Shown: positions 29,445 through 40,833 of the stretch, in pieces
Position numbering within the stretch: the first letter of the stretch is position 1
Layout of the letters: the number at the start of each line of letters is the position of its first letter
DNA from: Maniola hyperantus
Taxonomy: Eukaryota > Arthropoda > Insecta > Lepidoptera > Nymphalidae
Length of the DNA: 64,000 nt
Reading direction: 5' to 3'
NCBI RefSeq assembly: GCF_902806685.2
Contig: NC_048562.1
Location: 4,610,520 to 4,674,519, forward strand
Notes under the pieces: model-generated
Told to the model about the DNA's origin: nothing
The model's database searches: none
What the model saw: only the letters and a program-made list of their open reading frames with translations
Translations under genes and position numbers: made by a program

Positions 29445-30005
29445 GATGCTATAGAGATAGAAAGAGTTGGAATAAGTTAGCAGTTTGTTTTGTCTCACAA
29501 AATATTATACGAGATATAGGTCTAGAGACTCTAGAGTGAGAAAGAGTCGCTTAAGATCTTTTTTGTTAGAAATAGAGAGACAGAGTTCGCTAGAATAAGT
29601 AGGTATAATAATAAGTCTTGTTTTTCTTCCATCTCACACGATCTTTTATCTCGTAGGTACGATCTTATGACATCGTACGAGATAAAAGATGTTGTCTAAG
29701 GATAGAGTGAGAAAGAGTCACATAAGATCTTACTTGTCCGAGATAGAGCGCAAGAGTTAACTAAGTACCTAAGTACTTTTATTTTTCTTCCGTCTCACAA
29801 AACATGTGCGATGAAAGTACATCGAGATAGAGAGAGAAGGAGTCGTCTAAGATCTAAATTGTCGGAGCTAGAGTGCGAGTGCTAAATAAGTAAGCAGTTT
29901 TGTTTTTCTTCCGTCTCACAAAACATTATACGAGATAAAAGATGATACATAGAGATAAAAAGAGATCAAGTCACCTACAATCTAATTTGTCATAGAACAA
30001 CGCCA
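29445..30005. repeat. Degenerate tandem array of about 110-120-bp units
   Basis: AACATTATACGAGATAAAAG, GAGATAGAAAGAGTTGG, CTTCCGTCTCACAAAACAT and AAGTAAGCAGTTT recur four to five times with changes. A lone similar unit lies at about 28785-28885. Non-coding. Confidence 0.6.
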
Positions 30006-31580
30006 ATCCCATAACTCTAGTTTTATAACAGGCAAAAGCATTACTTCATATTCATACCTACATCCATATATTTTTTTTTAATACCAAAATGTAAAATCGA
30101 CATAATGCAACCTTTCATCGATCAGATAACCTTTATATTTTACACGGAATCACTTATTTACACTAACAGAGTGTATAATCGTCACTAAATAACAGTATTT
30201 ACACTATAGATCACTCAGGTCACAAGCGCATACGCGATAGTAAACGTGTGACTTGATTTACTTGCCGCATTGTACTGGTTTTAGAATACGAAAAGTTGAT
30301 AATTTGTCATGTACATTATCTTTGAATCTGTATCAATAAAGAAGAGATTATGCGCGGGGATGATGGTTTAGAGTTATGCCTAATATGTTTTGTCTCTCAG
30401 AGGAAACAATTTTTTTTCAGACTACATTAAATTTAAGTTCCGCAAAAGAAAACTACGTATACAAACTGAAAATATTTTGCTCTATGTGTCTACCCATTCA
30501 AATGTGGCAATGTATGTATGTAAGTATGGTTTAGCGAACTAAATCACACTTTTGAAATTACAGTTGACAAATGGAGCAAATATGGCGGGTCTTTTCTCAG
30601 ACTGTACGCGTAATAGTTAGTTTTTGGAAGCTTTCAAAATTCTCTCGGACATAGCAAACAATAATTTTGTATAAAGCAATATTAAATAGTTAACTCTCGT
30701 GAATTATCATGAATAACCCATCGCCGGCTCACTACTTAGAACAGGCTTCCTCCCAGAATAAAAATGGTTTGGCCACAGTCTACTACGCGTGCCAGATAAG
30801 GAATGGCATGGCAGACTTCACACATCTTTGAGAACTTTATGGAGAGCTCTCAGGCAGGTTTCCTATCAATGTTTTCTTAGCAAATTATATTTAATTACTT
30901 TTTAACAGTTAATAGCATTGAGTAAAATTTTCAAAAAAGATCACTCTTTTTGAATATTTTTAAATGAACTGGTTTTTTATGATTGGGTCTAAGATCCATA
31001 ACATTTTAATGGCCGGAAATTCATTGATTAACAGTAATTAAAAAGTAGTCCGACATATCACCTGATTCGGATATACTCGTAACTATCTAATTCGATAGAT
31101 AACAAAAGTAAGATAATTTTAATGCAATCACGATGATACATCACTAATAATATTATTATCGGTGTTATAAATAACGTTTAAATGATATATTATATCCGTT
31201 AAGAAAAGATAATCATTTTTCGGTTTTTATTATATGTTTCTAGCCACACCTATTTTAGGTAGGTCATCAATAAATATTTTTAATGCACATGTTTTGTTTA
31301 CACTCTTTGCTATCTTCACACATATCTCAATATTTAAACGACTTAAAGAGTTTGTATAACAGGCGGTTACAGTTACTTTTAAACTTCAATAGCCAATAAA
31401 AGCACAATCGATTGCCAAACCCCATTGAAATTGGGGCAAAATTTTAGCATTAATCTTAATCATTCAGGTATGAATACTAACTTGTGCAACCCACTTTGCT
31501 TTTAATTGGTGGTCAAAGTTTACCGTTAACTGTAACGTAATTGATTTCGAAAACGGACTTAATATAATCTGAACCAGAGG
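30006..31580. other. AT-rich intergenic DNA
   Basis: No gene is supported. A partial SINE E lies at 30708-30895 (ATCATGAATAACCCATCGCC ... GCAGACTTCACACATCTTTG). The rest looks single-copy. Confidence 0.45.
30708..30895 (-). repeat. SINE family E, partial
   Basis: AATAACCCATCGCCGGCTCA and GGTTTGGCCACAGTCTAC to CTCAGGCAGGTTTCC. The tRNA head is lost. Confidence 0.65.
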
Positions 31581-31689
31581 TAGCAGCAGTCAGTAGCAAA
31601 TAGACAGACTCCGCAAAATGGATTATGTATTTGCGTTTGAAGCTATTGACGCTACGAAAGATTGAAAAGATCAACAAATAGCGCTCTGT

Positions 31690-31890
31690 CCCAGCTTCAC
31701 ACGGATAGCTTATTACAATTTTCGCACCGATTTCTATTTTTCGAAAATAAATAAATAAATAAAATAAAATATAGCCAATGTAGTTTTCAACTGGTAAAAG
31801 AATTTTCGAAATCGGTTCAGTAGTTCCAGAGATTACTTTCTACACACAAACTTATAAACGTTACTTCATTATAGTATTAGTATAGATAAA
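31690..31890 (+). repeat. RTE-like LINE 3' end
   Basis: GTTTTCAACTGGTAAAAGAA, TTTCGAAATCGGTTCAGTAG, TTCCAGAGATTAC, then TATAGTATTAGTATAGAT. This is the usual 3' end of lepidopteran RTE elements, recalled by pattern. It has a 5' truncation and no ORF. Confidence 0.6.
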
Positions 31891-33236
31891 CATAACAAAA
31901 TATTTCTGAAAGAACACTGACCTGTCACATCGACGAATTTTCATAATCTTTGGCAAATCGATGTTCACGTTTAATATTATTATGACATTTGTATCAACAA
32001 CCCAGTTAAGAGGCAGTTAGCTGTTTACAGTTTAATTAAGTTGTTTTAAATTTATTGCCATTTAATATCCTACGCCTTTAGAAATCGTTGACGGTGTTTC
32101 AAATAATCAGTTAAGTATACTATTATGATGAATTGTTAAAATATTAAATTATCGCAATGTAATTAAAAAAAAAAAAAATTGTAGTGATTGTATTTATTCA
32201 TATTTTTATATCTGAAAGCTCAGAGATCTGAATGGAACATTCAAAGTTAATTACAAATAGACAGACTCAACGAATGCTATTTATTATGTGTTTAAATGTT
32301 TAAGCTATTGACACTACAAACAATAATCATTGCAAAAACAATAAACAAAACCAAATATTTTGAGAGGAAAATTTAATCATTTACACCCTTATTAATAAAA
32401 AATGCTTACTTCAAGCATTATCCTAAGCTACACTTGACTAGTTACTTCCAGGACCAACGTAGTATTAACTTCGTTTTAACAATCTTATTAATAAAAATGG
32501 AACAAGCCCGATTTAACAATGCCAGCCTTACTTCAGAATGACAGCGTGCACGTGTGGCAGCCCCTTTATGAAAAAGTAAAAGAGAGAGTCAGCGAACGAA
32601 CTAAATGCTGTGTGTGACAGTGACAGACGATATAGACCAGCGGACCTATAACTGTGGCAGTATTTTTTGTTGACATTGACTTCACAGCTGATAACTTGCA
32701 CCGCCATTTTTGTTTTGCATTTTTAACCGGCTTTCCAAAAGGAGAAGGTACTCAATTCGGCGCGTTTTTGTAAACCGATGTCTCCTAGGTTTCTGGCCGA
32801 TTTGCATAGTTTTTTTTAATTAGTAGAGGAAGTTCGCGAGATATTACTATAAAAATGTATGGATCCAACTATTTAATCCTGACGCGGCAGGAGTGCTGCA
32901 CTCCTAAGCCATGGGAATTTGGAAGTATTGATGGCAATTATTTACTCAGAAAACGCTTCAGTTTCACTTTATATTATCAATGAAATAATCTAATTTGCGT
33001 TACAAACATGATATGAAAACACAAATCTCATTAATCAAAAATCGTTTTATTGATTATTATCATACACAACAAACATAAACGCATGGCTGATGGTCAAAAT
33101 ATGCATACTTAGTGCGTAGATTATGCTTAGTCAGTCGTTAAACCATGTGGCACCGAGGAGTAAATTTTAAGCCGAGAGTAGAGTCGCATTATTTTACTTC
33201 TTCCTTACTCTATGTTTATTAATACAGAATGTAGCT

Positions 33237-33365
33237 ACTACAGACTTACACCTTGGAATAAAGTTGATCTCACTCTGGTCCATGTTTATTTAGATGCATC
33301 CGACTATTCGTAAGCACTTGTAAAAGTTTATACGAATAAAAAAGATTTTCATTTTTATTTTCATT
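33237..33365 (+). repeat. LINE tail fragment (family P)
   Basis: TAGATGCATCCGACTATTCG, CACTTGTAAAAGTTTATACG, ending in ATTTTCATTTTTATTTTCAT. A related reversed segment is at 51806-51990. Confidence 0.55.
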
Positions 33366-33703
33366 TCATTAATAAGAGTGTTATAGTTTAAACGATCTGT
33401 CACATCTACGAACTTCATAATCTTCGGCAAATCGATGTTCACGTTAAATATAACATTTGTATCAAATCAACAACTCAGTTAAGAGGCAGTTAGCTGTTTA
33501 TAGTTAAATTAAGTTGTTTTAAATTAGTTATCAATTAATATCCTACGCTTTTACATATCGATTTTCAAAATAATCAAATAAATGACGAAGTATTAATTAT
33601 TTAGCCACCCCAATGTAATAAATAACACTAATTGTAGCTGTCATTTTACCGCAATCGAGCCACAGGTTGGCACAAAATGACAGACAAAACGTCACATATA
33701 AAA

Positions 33704-33992
33704 AACAAAAAAAGTAACATAGGTATGAGTGACAGAGACAACGCTCTACGAAGCCGAAATCTCTTTCTAAAGTTTGATGTACAATTTTTCCAGCCGGCTA
33801 CTGTGTATCCATCCTTTTCTTACCAATGTTATAGTAGCAGGTAGGAAATATTGTACACCGGTCTTTAGAAAGAGATAGGGGTTTTGTACAGCGTTGTCTC
33901 TGTCGTTGAAACCGACAAAGCGTCACATAGGTATGAGTGACAGAGACAACGCTCTACGAAGCCGAAATCTCTTTCTAAAGGTCGATGTATAG
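33704..33992. mobile_element. Two foldback family J copies side by side
   Basis: GTGACAGAGACAACGCTCTA occurs at about 33729 and again at about 33938. AAAGAGATAGGGGTTTTGTA with GCGTTGTCTCTGTCG gives the opposite arm. The second copy is complete (33855-33992); the first lacks one arm. Confidence 0.65.
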
Positions 33993-34229
33993 GTCCCGGC
34001 AAACAACTTGAGCATGCAGCAGCGTAGTGGGAGAAAGTTGGCGAATCCGGGAAGCGAAAGTCGACGTATCAACCAATCGCGTGCACTCGCGCCTACTGAT
34101 CAACCAATCGCGTGCACCCGCCATTCGCCAGCCAATCACATCAATGCTCAAGTTGTTTGCCGGGTACTATACAACATTTGCTGCCGGATATTTGCATTTC
34201 TTTCTTATCATTATTTAAAAAAAACTCAC

Positions 34230-34461
34230 CCATAATTTTCTTCGGCGGCATTTTCCTCTGTTCCCTCTCGTCCTCCTCCCTCCGCATCATCTTCCCCTCG
34301 CCTTGCCACTTCCGTTTCCTGCCCTCCCGTTCCTCCAGATACATCCCAATATCTTCACTCCCGACCAAAGTCAGCCTCACTGAAGTTTCCCAAGCCAAAT
34401 CCTCTCTGTTCCTCAATGAGGGATCATGCATAATATTGTCTTTGCCTTCAAAAAATTCCAT
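34230..34461 (-). CDS. Probable first coding exon, unidentified gene
   Basis: This minus-strand frame opens with ATG at 34461 (MEFFEGKDNIMHDPSLRNRE) and runs 77 codons to a G|GTGAGT donor in phase 1. It continues with TSVRLTLVGSEDIGMYLEER and then a highly charged Lys/Arg/Glu stretch (KRKWQGEGKMMRREEDEREQ) that may form a helix or coiled coil. A short ATG frame (ATGGCTCCTTTGTAA) lies just upstream. I do not recognise the family. Later exons would be at lower coordinates; none was found, so the gene may have a long repeat-filled intron. It begins 91 bp after the stop of the exon at 34553-34847. Confidence 0.5.
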
Positions 34462-34552
34462 TACAAAGGAGCCATGGCTCAAAAACACAACACTTTAAAA
34501 GTCACTTGAATGATGGATGAATGAATGAATGAATCAAAAAGTCTACGTCAAG

Positions 34553-34847
34553 TTAAAACAAAACAAAGAATGAGTTGTATAACTTCTTTATGCCCGTCGT
34601 TTCTCGTTGTCTATGGCTTTGGAGTAATTCGTTCTCGATTTTTAATAGCATATTGGTGTTTGAACGACAGATGTGGTACTGTATGCGGGGGAAGAACCCA
34701 GGGTATTTCTTGGTGAAGCGGTTGCCGATCAGATACGTTGGCTGGCTGAGGTGGTACTCCATGTGGTCTACTGAGGGTTTGGAGTTCACTCTGGAGGTGC
34801 GTCGTAGTGGTGCCCTGCTTTTGTGGTAGAGGCTTGTACTACGGATC
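34553..34847 (-). CDS. Last coding exon of an unidentified gene
   Basis: A strong acceptor (TTTCTTTTTTTCCAG) precedes 34847. The exon enters in phase 2 and encodes 97 residues to TAA at 34555-34553: SLYHKSRAPLRRTSRV, then VDHMEYHLSQPTYLIGNRFT, then KKYPGFFPRIQYHICRSNTN and a Lys/Glu-rich end. The basic, Tyr-rich middle and coherent frame argue for a real exon. No family is recognised. Upstream exons should lie above 34.86 kb on the minus strand; none was identified. Confidence 0.55.
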
Positions 34848-34900
34848 CTGGAAAAAAAGAAAGTTAGTTAGAGCTCGTTGTATTAGTTTGTTGACTTCGC

Positions 34901-35368
34901 AACCCATGGCCAGCTCACTACTGAACACGGGTCTCCTCCCAAAATGAAAAGGTTTTAAGCCATAGTCTGCCACACTAGGCCAGTGCCGATGGCAGACTTC
35001 ACACACTACCGATAACATTCTTTAACATTCTTTAACGCTCATACTTCAGTTAAATAATTCGTTGGCCAGATCTCGTTTTTTATTACTTTTCCCTGAATTT
35101 TCTCTCCCCCAGTCGAGTTTTTTTGTTATTCTTATCTGTGAAAACTCGTCATTAGCTTTAATCTTCTTCTGTTTTTACCTATTCATTTTTTCATATTAGC
35201 TGTAAGTTTTCCTGTTAAATAAAATAAAATAAAATAAAATAAACATTTGCATTACCTATCTCACGGGCATGCAGGTTTTCTCACGATGTTTTCCTTCACT
35301 CCTAAGCAAGTGATATTTAATTGCTTAGAACTCAAAAAATTGGAAAAGTTAGAGGTGCGTGCCCGGGA
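34901..35368 (-). repeat. SINE family E, interrupted copy
   Basis: CAACCCATGGCCAGCTCACT...GCAGACTTCACACACTA ends at about 35010. GGGCATGCAGGTTTTCTCAC to GAGGTGCGTGCCCGGGACT resumes at 35262-35368. The AT-rich piece between is not SINE. Confidence 0.65.
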
Positions 35369-35580
35369 CTTATTATAAATGCGAAAGTGTGTTTGTTTTG
35401 TTTGTTGGTTTGTCCTTCAATCACGTCGCAACGGTCCAACGGATTGACGTGATTTTTTGCATGGGTATAGTTAAAGACCTGGAGAGTGACATAGACTTTT
35501 ATTCCGGGAAATCAATGAGTTCCCAAGGGATATTTAAAAACCTAAATACACACGTACAAAGTCGGGGGCATCAGCTAGTA
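35369..35580 (+). repeat. Family B2 copy
   Basis: CTTATTATAAATGCGAAAGT to AAGTCGGGGGCATCAGCTAG, inserted at the B-box side of the SINE E copy. Confidence 0.75.
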
Positions 35581-35817
35581 GCTTATATTTTTGTTTTACA
35601 TACTAAATTCAGGCCTTTTATCACATCTACCAATATGCCACTAGTTTATATTTTAATCTTTGATATATTATGATTAACTTAGGCGAGTAGGTCACAGTTT
35701 ATAGTTGTGACATACATTTTATTCCTACTAGTTGACTCAACGAAAATTTGTATAAACATAACATGTCATGATTTTGCCTACTCAACCAATTTTAGTATAA
35801 TGATCTTTATTAATTTA

Positions 35818-36048
35818 CTAGCCGATGTCCGCGACTTCGTCCGCGTGGAATTAGGTTTTTTAAAAATCCCGTGGGAACTCTTTGGTTTTCCGGGATAAAA
35901 AGTAGCCTATGTCACTCTCCAGGTCTTCATTTATACCCATGCAAAAAATCACGTCAATGAGTTGCACCGTTTCGACGTGATTGAAGGACAAACCAACAAA
36001 CCAACAAACAAACACACTTTCGCATTTATAATAAGGGTAGGTACTGAT
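35818..36048 (-). repeat. Family B2 copy, reverse
   Basis: ACTAGCCGATGTCCGCGACT to CGCATTTATAATAAGGGTAG, complete. Confidence 0.78.
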
Positions 36049-36179
36049 GCCAACTATTTCGTAATAGCTGCAATGTTTTTTGGAGATATTTTTATATATT
36101 AAGGAGATTTTTATATATTTTTATGTTTTATGATTTGATGCCGCCATCTTGGACTGCATCATCACTTGTGATGGAAAAA

Positions 36180-36250
36180 AACCGGCCAAGTGCGAGTCAG
36201 ACTCGCGCACCGAAGGTTCCGTACTACAGTCGTGTTTTTTCGGCATTTTA
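36180..36250 (-). repeat. Family C 3' fragment, reverse
   Basis: AAACCGGCCAAGTGCGAGTC to GTTTTTTCGGCATTTTATAC. Confidence 0.7.
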
Positions 36251-36360
36251 TACGATAAATCGAAAAATTGTGTTGTACTTTTTTAGCGTTTAAACTACCG
36301 TGAGTGATTTCCATTCTAAATAATATCTGTCAACAGATATTAACAGGTCGGAACAGATAA

Positions 36361-36522
36361 TGGGGCTGATTCTCTTGTACACAACCTCTAAACTAAACTA
36401 AATTAACAGATCTAAATCTAGTGCTATCCTTTTCTGCAAGCAGCATTATAAAAGGGATAGCAATTGATTTAGACATGTCATTTTAGTTTAGTTTAGAGAT
36501 AGTGTACAATGGAATTGGCCAC
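36361..36522. mobile_element. MITE family M
   Basis: TGGGGCTGATTCTC...CTCTAAACTAAACTAAATTA at the left is inverted at the right (TTTTAGTTTAGTTTAGAGAT...GGAATTGGCCA). A second copy interrupts the retroelement remnant at 61.3 kb. Confidence 0.78.
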
Positions 36523-36556
36523 ATTATTTAGAATGTGTTGTACTTATTTCAATTCA

Positions 36557-36745
36557 CATCCACACTAATATTATAAATGCAAAAGTGTGTCTGTCTGTCT
36601 GCTAGCTTTTCACAGCTCAACCGTTCAACCGATTTTGACGAAATTTGGTACAGAGATAGTTTGTATCCCGGGAAAGGACATAGGCTACTTTTTATCCCGA
36701 AAAATTAAAGAGCTCCCACGGGATTTTCAAAACCTAAATCCACCA
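36557..36745 (+). repeat. Family B1 copy, 3' truncated
   Basis: CCACACTAATATTATAAATG to GGATTTTCAAAACCTAAATC. The GACGAAGTCGCGGGCATC end is lost, just before the satellite array begins. Confidence 0.72.
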
Positions 36746-36766
36746 ATAAATTATGCAAAAAAAAAA

Positions 36767-39533
36767 CCGGCCTCACGTCTTGCAAAACAGTCTTAGTTCA
36801 AAACAAAAATCAAATCAGTTCACAAAGTCCTAAAATCGTTAAGCCATTTTGGCGAAAATCCACTTTAGAATTGCCATGACCCACCCGTCGGCGTCACATA
36901 AATACACCTTTAGTCAACAATTTTGGCAAATCAGCCAATTCTACTAACGACTTACCTATTTCAAAATCAGAAAAAATAATTTATAACAATTTATCAAACT
37001 CTTTTTCAATCCATAACGCACAACAATGTTTTATTGTAATAAATTTTGCAAAAAAAAAAATACCACCTCACCTCTTGCAAAACAGTCTTAATCCAAAACA
37101 AAAATGAAATCACTTCACAAAGTCCTATAATCGAAAAAATCCAGAAAACGTTGAGCCGTTATGGCGAAAATCCTCTTCAGAATTGCCATGACCCACCCGT
37201 CGGCGTCACATAAATACACCTTTAGTCAACCATTTTGGCAAATCAGCCAATTTTACTAAAGACTTACCTATTTCAAAATCAGAAAAAATAATTTATAACA
37301 ATTTACCAAACTCTTTTTCAATCCATAACGCACAACAATGCACTATGTTTTATTTTAATAAAAATTAAAAAAAAACACCTTACCTCTTGCAAAAATAGTT
37401 TTAGTGCAAAACAAAAATCAAATCACTTCACAAAGTCCTATAATCGAAAAAATCCAGAAAACGTTGAGCCATTATGGCGAAAATCCTCTTCAGAATTGCC
37501 AAGACCCACCCGTCGATGTCACACAAATACATCCAACAATTATGGCAAATCAGCCAATTCTACTAACGACTTACCTATTTCAAAATCAGAAAAAATAATT
37601 TATAACAATTTATCAAACTCTTTTTCAATCCATAATGCACAACAATGTTTTATTGTAATAAATTTTGCAAAAAAAAAACCACCTCACCTATTGCAAAATA
37701 GTCTTAGAGCAAAACAAAAATCAAATCACTTCACAAAGTCCTATAATCGAAAAAATCCAGAAAACGTTGAGCCATTATGGCGAAAATCCTCTTCAGAATT
37801 GCCAAGACCCACCCGTCGATGTCACACAAATACATCCAACAATTTTGGCAAATCAGCCAATTCTACTAAAGACCTATTTCAAAATCAGAAAAAATAATTT
37901 ATAACAATTTACCAAACTCTTTTTCAATCCATAACGCACAACAATGCACTATGTTTTATTTTAATAAAAATTAAAAAAAAAAACACCTTACCTCTTGCAA
38001 AAATAGTCTTAGAGCAAAACAAAAATCAAATCACTTCACAAAGTCCTATAATCGAAAAAATCCAGAAAACGTTGAGCCATTATGGCGAAAATCCTCTTCA
38101 GAATTGCCAAGACCCACCCGTCGATGTCACACAAATACATCCAACAATTTTGGCAAATCAGCCAATTCTACTAAAGACCTATTTCAAAATCAGAAAAAAT
38201 AATTTATAACAATTTACCAAACTCTTTTTCAATCCATAACGCACAACAATGCACTATGTTTTATTTTAATAAAAATTAAAAAAAAACACCTTACCTCTTG
38301 CAAAAATAGTCTTAGTGCAAAACAAAAATCAAATCACTTCACAAAGTCGTCACACCTTTAGTCAACCATTTTGGCAAATCAGCCGAATCTACTAAAGACT
38401 TACCTATTTCAAAATCAGAAAAAATAATTTATAACAATTTATCAAACTATTTTTCAATCCATAACGCACAACAATGTTTTACTGTAATAAATTTTGCAAA
38501 AAAAAAAAATAACACCTCACCTCTTGCAAAACAGTCTTAGTCCAAAACAAAAATGAAATCACTTCACAAAGTCCTATAATCGAAAAAATCCAGAAAAACG
38601 TTAAGCCATTTTGGAGAAAATGCACTTTAGAATTGCCATGACCCACCCGTCGGCGTCACATAAATACACCTTTAGTCAACCATTTTGGCAAATCAGCCAA
38701 TTTTACTAAAGACCTATTTCAAAATCAGAAAAAATAATTTATAACAATTTACCAAACTCTTTTTCAATCCATAACGCACAACAATGCACTATGTTTTATT
38801 TTAATAAAAATTAAAAAAAAACCTTACCTCTTGCAAAAATAGTCTTAGTGCAAAACAAAAATCAAATCACTTCACAAAGTCGTCACACCTTTAGTCAACC
38901 ATTTTGGCAAATCAGCCGAATCTACTAAAGACTTACCTATTTCAAAATCAGAAAAAATAATTTATAACAATTTATCAAACTATTTTTCAATCCATAAAGC
39001 ACAACAATGTTTTACTGTAATAAATTTTTCAAAAAAAAAAATAACACCTCACCTCTTGCAAAACAGTCTTAGTCCAAAACAAAAATCAAATCACTTCACA
39101 AAGTCCTATAATCGAAAAAATCCAGAAAACGTTAAGCCATTTTGGCGAAAATCCACTTCAGAATTGCCATGATCCACCCGTCGGCGTCACATAAATACAC
39201 CTTTAGTCAACAATTTTGGCAAATCAGCCGAATCTACTAAAGACTTACCTATTTCAAAATCAGAAAAAATAATTTATAACAATTTACCAAACTATTTTTC
39301 AATCCATAACGCACAACAATGTTTTACTGTAATAAATTTTGCAAAAAAAAAAATAACACCTCACCTCTTGCAAAACAGTCTTAGTCCAAAACAAAAATCA
39401 AATCACTTCACAAAGTCCTATAATCGAAAAAATCCAGAAAACGTTAAGCCATTTTGGCGAAAATCCACTTCAGAATTGCCATGACCCACCCGTCGGCGTC
39501 ACATAAATACATCTTTAGTCAACCATTTTGGCG
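36767..39533. repeat. Satellite-like tandem array, about 9.5 units of about 305 bp
   Basis: Units start near 36767, 37062, 37374, 37679, 37983, 38286, 38512, 38820, 39046 and 39356 with ACCTCACCTCTTGCAAAA. Each contains CAAATCACTTCACAAAGTCC, CGAAAATCCTCTTCAGAATT, GACCCACCCGTCGGCGTCAC, TTTGGCAAATCAGCC and CAGAAAAAATAATTTATAAC. Two variants alternate: one has ACAATGTTTTATTGTAATAA, the other ACAATGCACTATGTTTTATT. The units near 38286 and 38820 share the same internal deletion and are about 225 bp. There are no long ORFs. Confidence 0.92.
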
Positions 39534-39825
39534 TATCCGATACAATGGTGCTTGCTTGCATTAAGTTTGCTTGCTATGTGCGTTGCGGCAGCCTTCTATT
39601 GCTAAATTGGTCAGCAAGACGGTCAAATGAATAAATAGGGAATATTGTTGTTAATTCCCTGACCAATGGCGAGCTTGGACGGGTGGAATTGGACCGGCAG
39701 GGTCACGCAATTGCTGGGTCAAGACGCTGTTATAGGTACTTGTGGTACAAGGTTCTGTACGTTATTTTTTAGGGTACCTTGTTGTATACGTATTGTTAAA
39801 CGGAAAACCACTTTGATATACTTTT

Positions 39826-40174
39826 TAACCGACTTCAAAAAAAGGAGGAGGTTCTCAATTCGTCGGAATCATTTTTTTTTTTTTTTTTTTTTTTAATGTA
39901 TGTTCCCCGATTACTCAAAGACGCCTGGACCGATTTTGAAAATTCTTTTTTTGTTTGAAAGGGTATAGTTCAAAGTTGGTCCCATTTCAATTTGGTGAAG
40001 ATCTGATGAACATATTCGAAGATAGATACTGGAACTCCTCAACGGATAAGAGTAAATTGCTCGCGATCAGTGTAATAGCTTAGTAAACAGTAGATTTTTA
40101 ACCAGTCATAGCATAATTCCATGGGGCCACTAAAAATTGTGAAATAAAAAATTTTTACAAAAAAAAAAAAAACC
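39826..40174 (+). repeat. Dispersed repeat family T
   Basis: TTAACCGACTTCAAAAAAAG, GAGGAGGTTCTCAATTCGTC, a poly-T run, then CTGGACCGATTTTGAAAATT and CAATTTGGTGAAGATCTGAT. Short pieces of the same family lie at about 15320 and 42125. Confidence 0.65.
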
Positions 40175-40468
40175 GACTTCGATACACAAACACTAAAAAT
40201 TGAAAAATAATTTAATTTATTACCGAATATATTATGTATACAAGAGTTAATATAGTTCCATAATAATATTTTTTGGGGTCGGTGCCAATGAGGTGCCATT
40301 GTGGAGTCTCATAAAAATATGAAGTCTAGACGATTCGCGCAGCTAAAGCTAATTGGCACCGGCACCAAAAAGTATTATTATGGAACTATATTAACTCTTG
40401 TATACATAATATATTCGGTAATAAATTAAATTATTTTTCAATTTTTAGTGTTTGTGTATCGAAGTCGG
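40175..40468. repeat. Large foldback: about 115-bp near-perfect arms
   Basis: The arm at 40175-40290 (CCGACTTCGATACACAAACA ... GTTCCATAATAATATTTTTT) is inverted at 40360-40468 (AAAAGTATTATTATGGAACT ... GTGTTTGTGTATCGAAGTCG). The spacer is about 70 bp. Confidence 0.8.
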
Positions 40469-40833
40469 TTTTTATTTTTTTTTGTAATTTTTTTTAACAT
40501 ACTTTTAATCACTGTTTCTTATTTAATTAATTTACAAGTCGGTACAATGAACTATTCATATCCCAAGCGTCCCATAGAGTGTAGAGTCTATGCCGAAAAC
40601 CATAGACTCTTCACAAACGTCAGAGGGTTAGGGCGTATCCAGACTATAAACGATTCATACTATCAACAATCCACCTAACAGTTTTAACTAAGTACTTAAT
40701 ATAAAATATTATATTATTGCATGTAGGTAGTTTGGAAACAAATCAGTCACTATCGAGCAGCTTGTCGTTTCATTACATGGTGACAGCGGTGGGATACAAA
40801 CCCACGCCCTTTGGGACTGGTGATCTCATTACA

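Larger units (their letters stand above)
31585..33625. repeat. Old segmental duplication, A-B-A'-B' order
   Basis: Segment A at 31585-31680 (AATAGACAGACTC, GAAGCTATTGACGCTAC) recurs at 32240-32345. Segment B at 31920-32165 (AGAGGCAGTTAGCTGTTTA, GGCAAATCGATGTTCACGTT) recurs at 33390-33625. The copies differ by many small changes. Confidence 0.65.

Noticed and set aside
37404..37904. Three overlapping frames inside the tandem array
   Set aside because: They are period-locked readings of the satellite unit, and the frames are broken in other units.
36767..39533. CRISPR-like repeat array
   Set aside because: The host is eukaryotic, units are about 305 bp without short repeat/spacer structure, and no cas genes are present.
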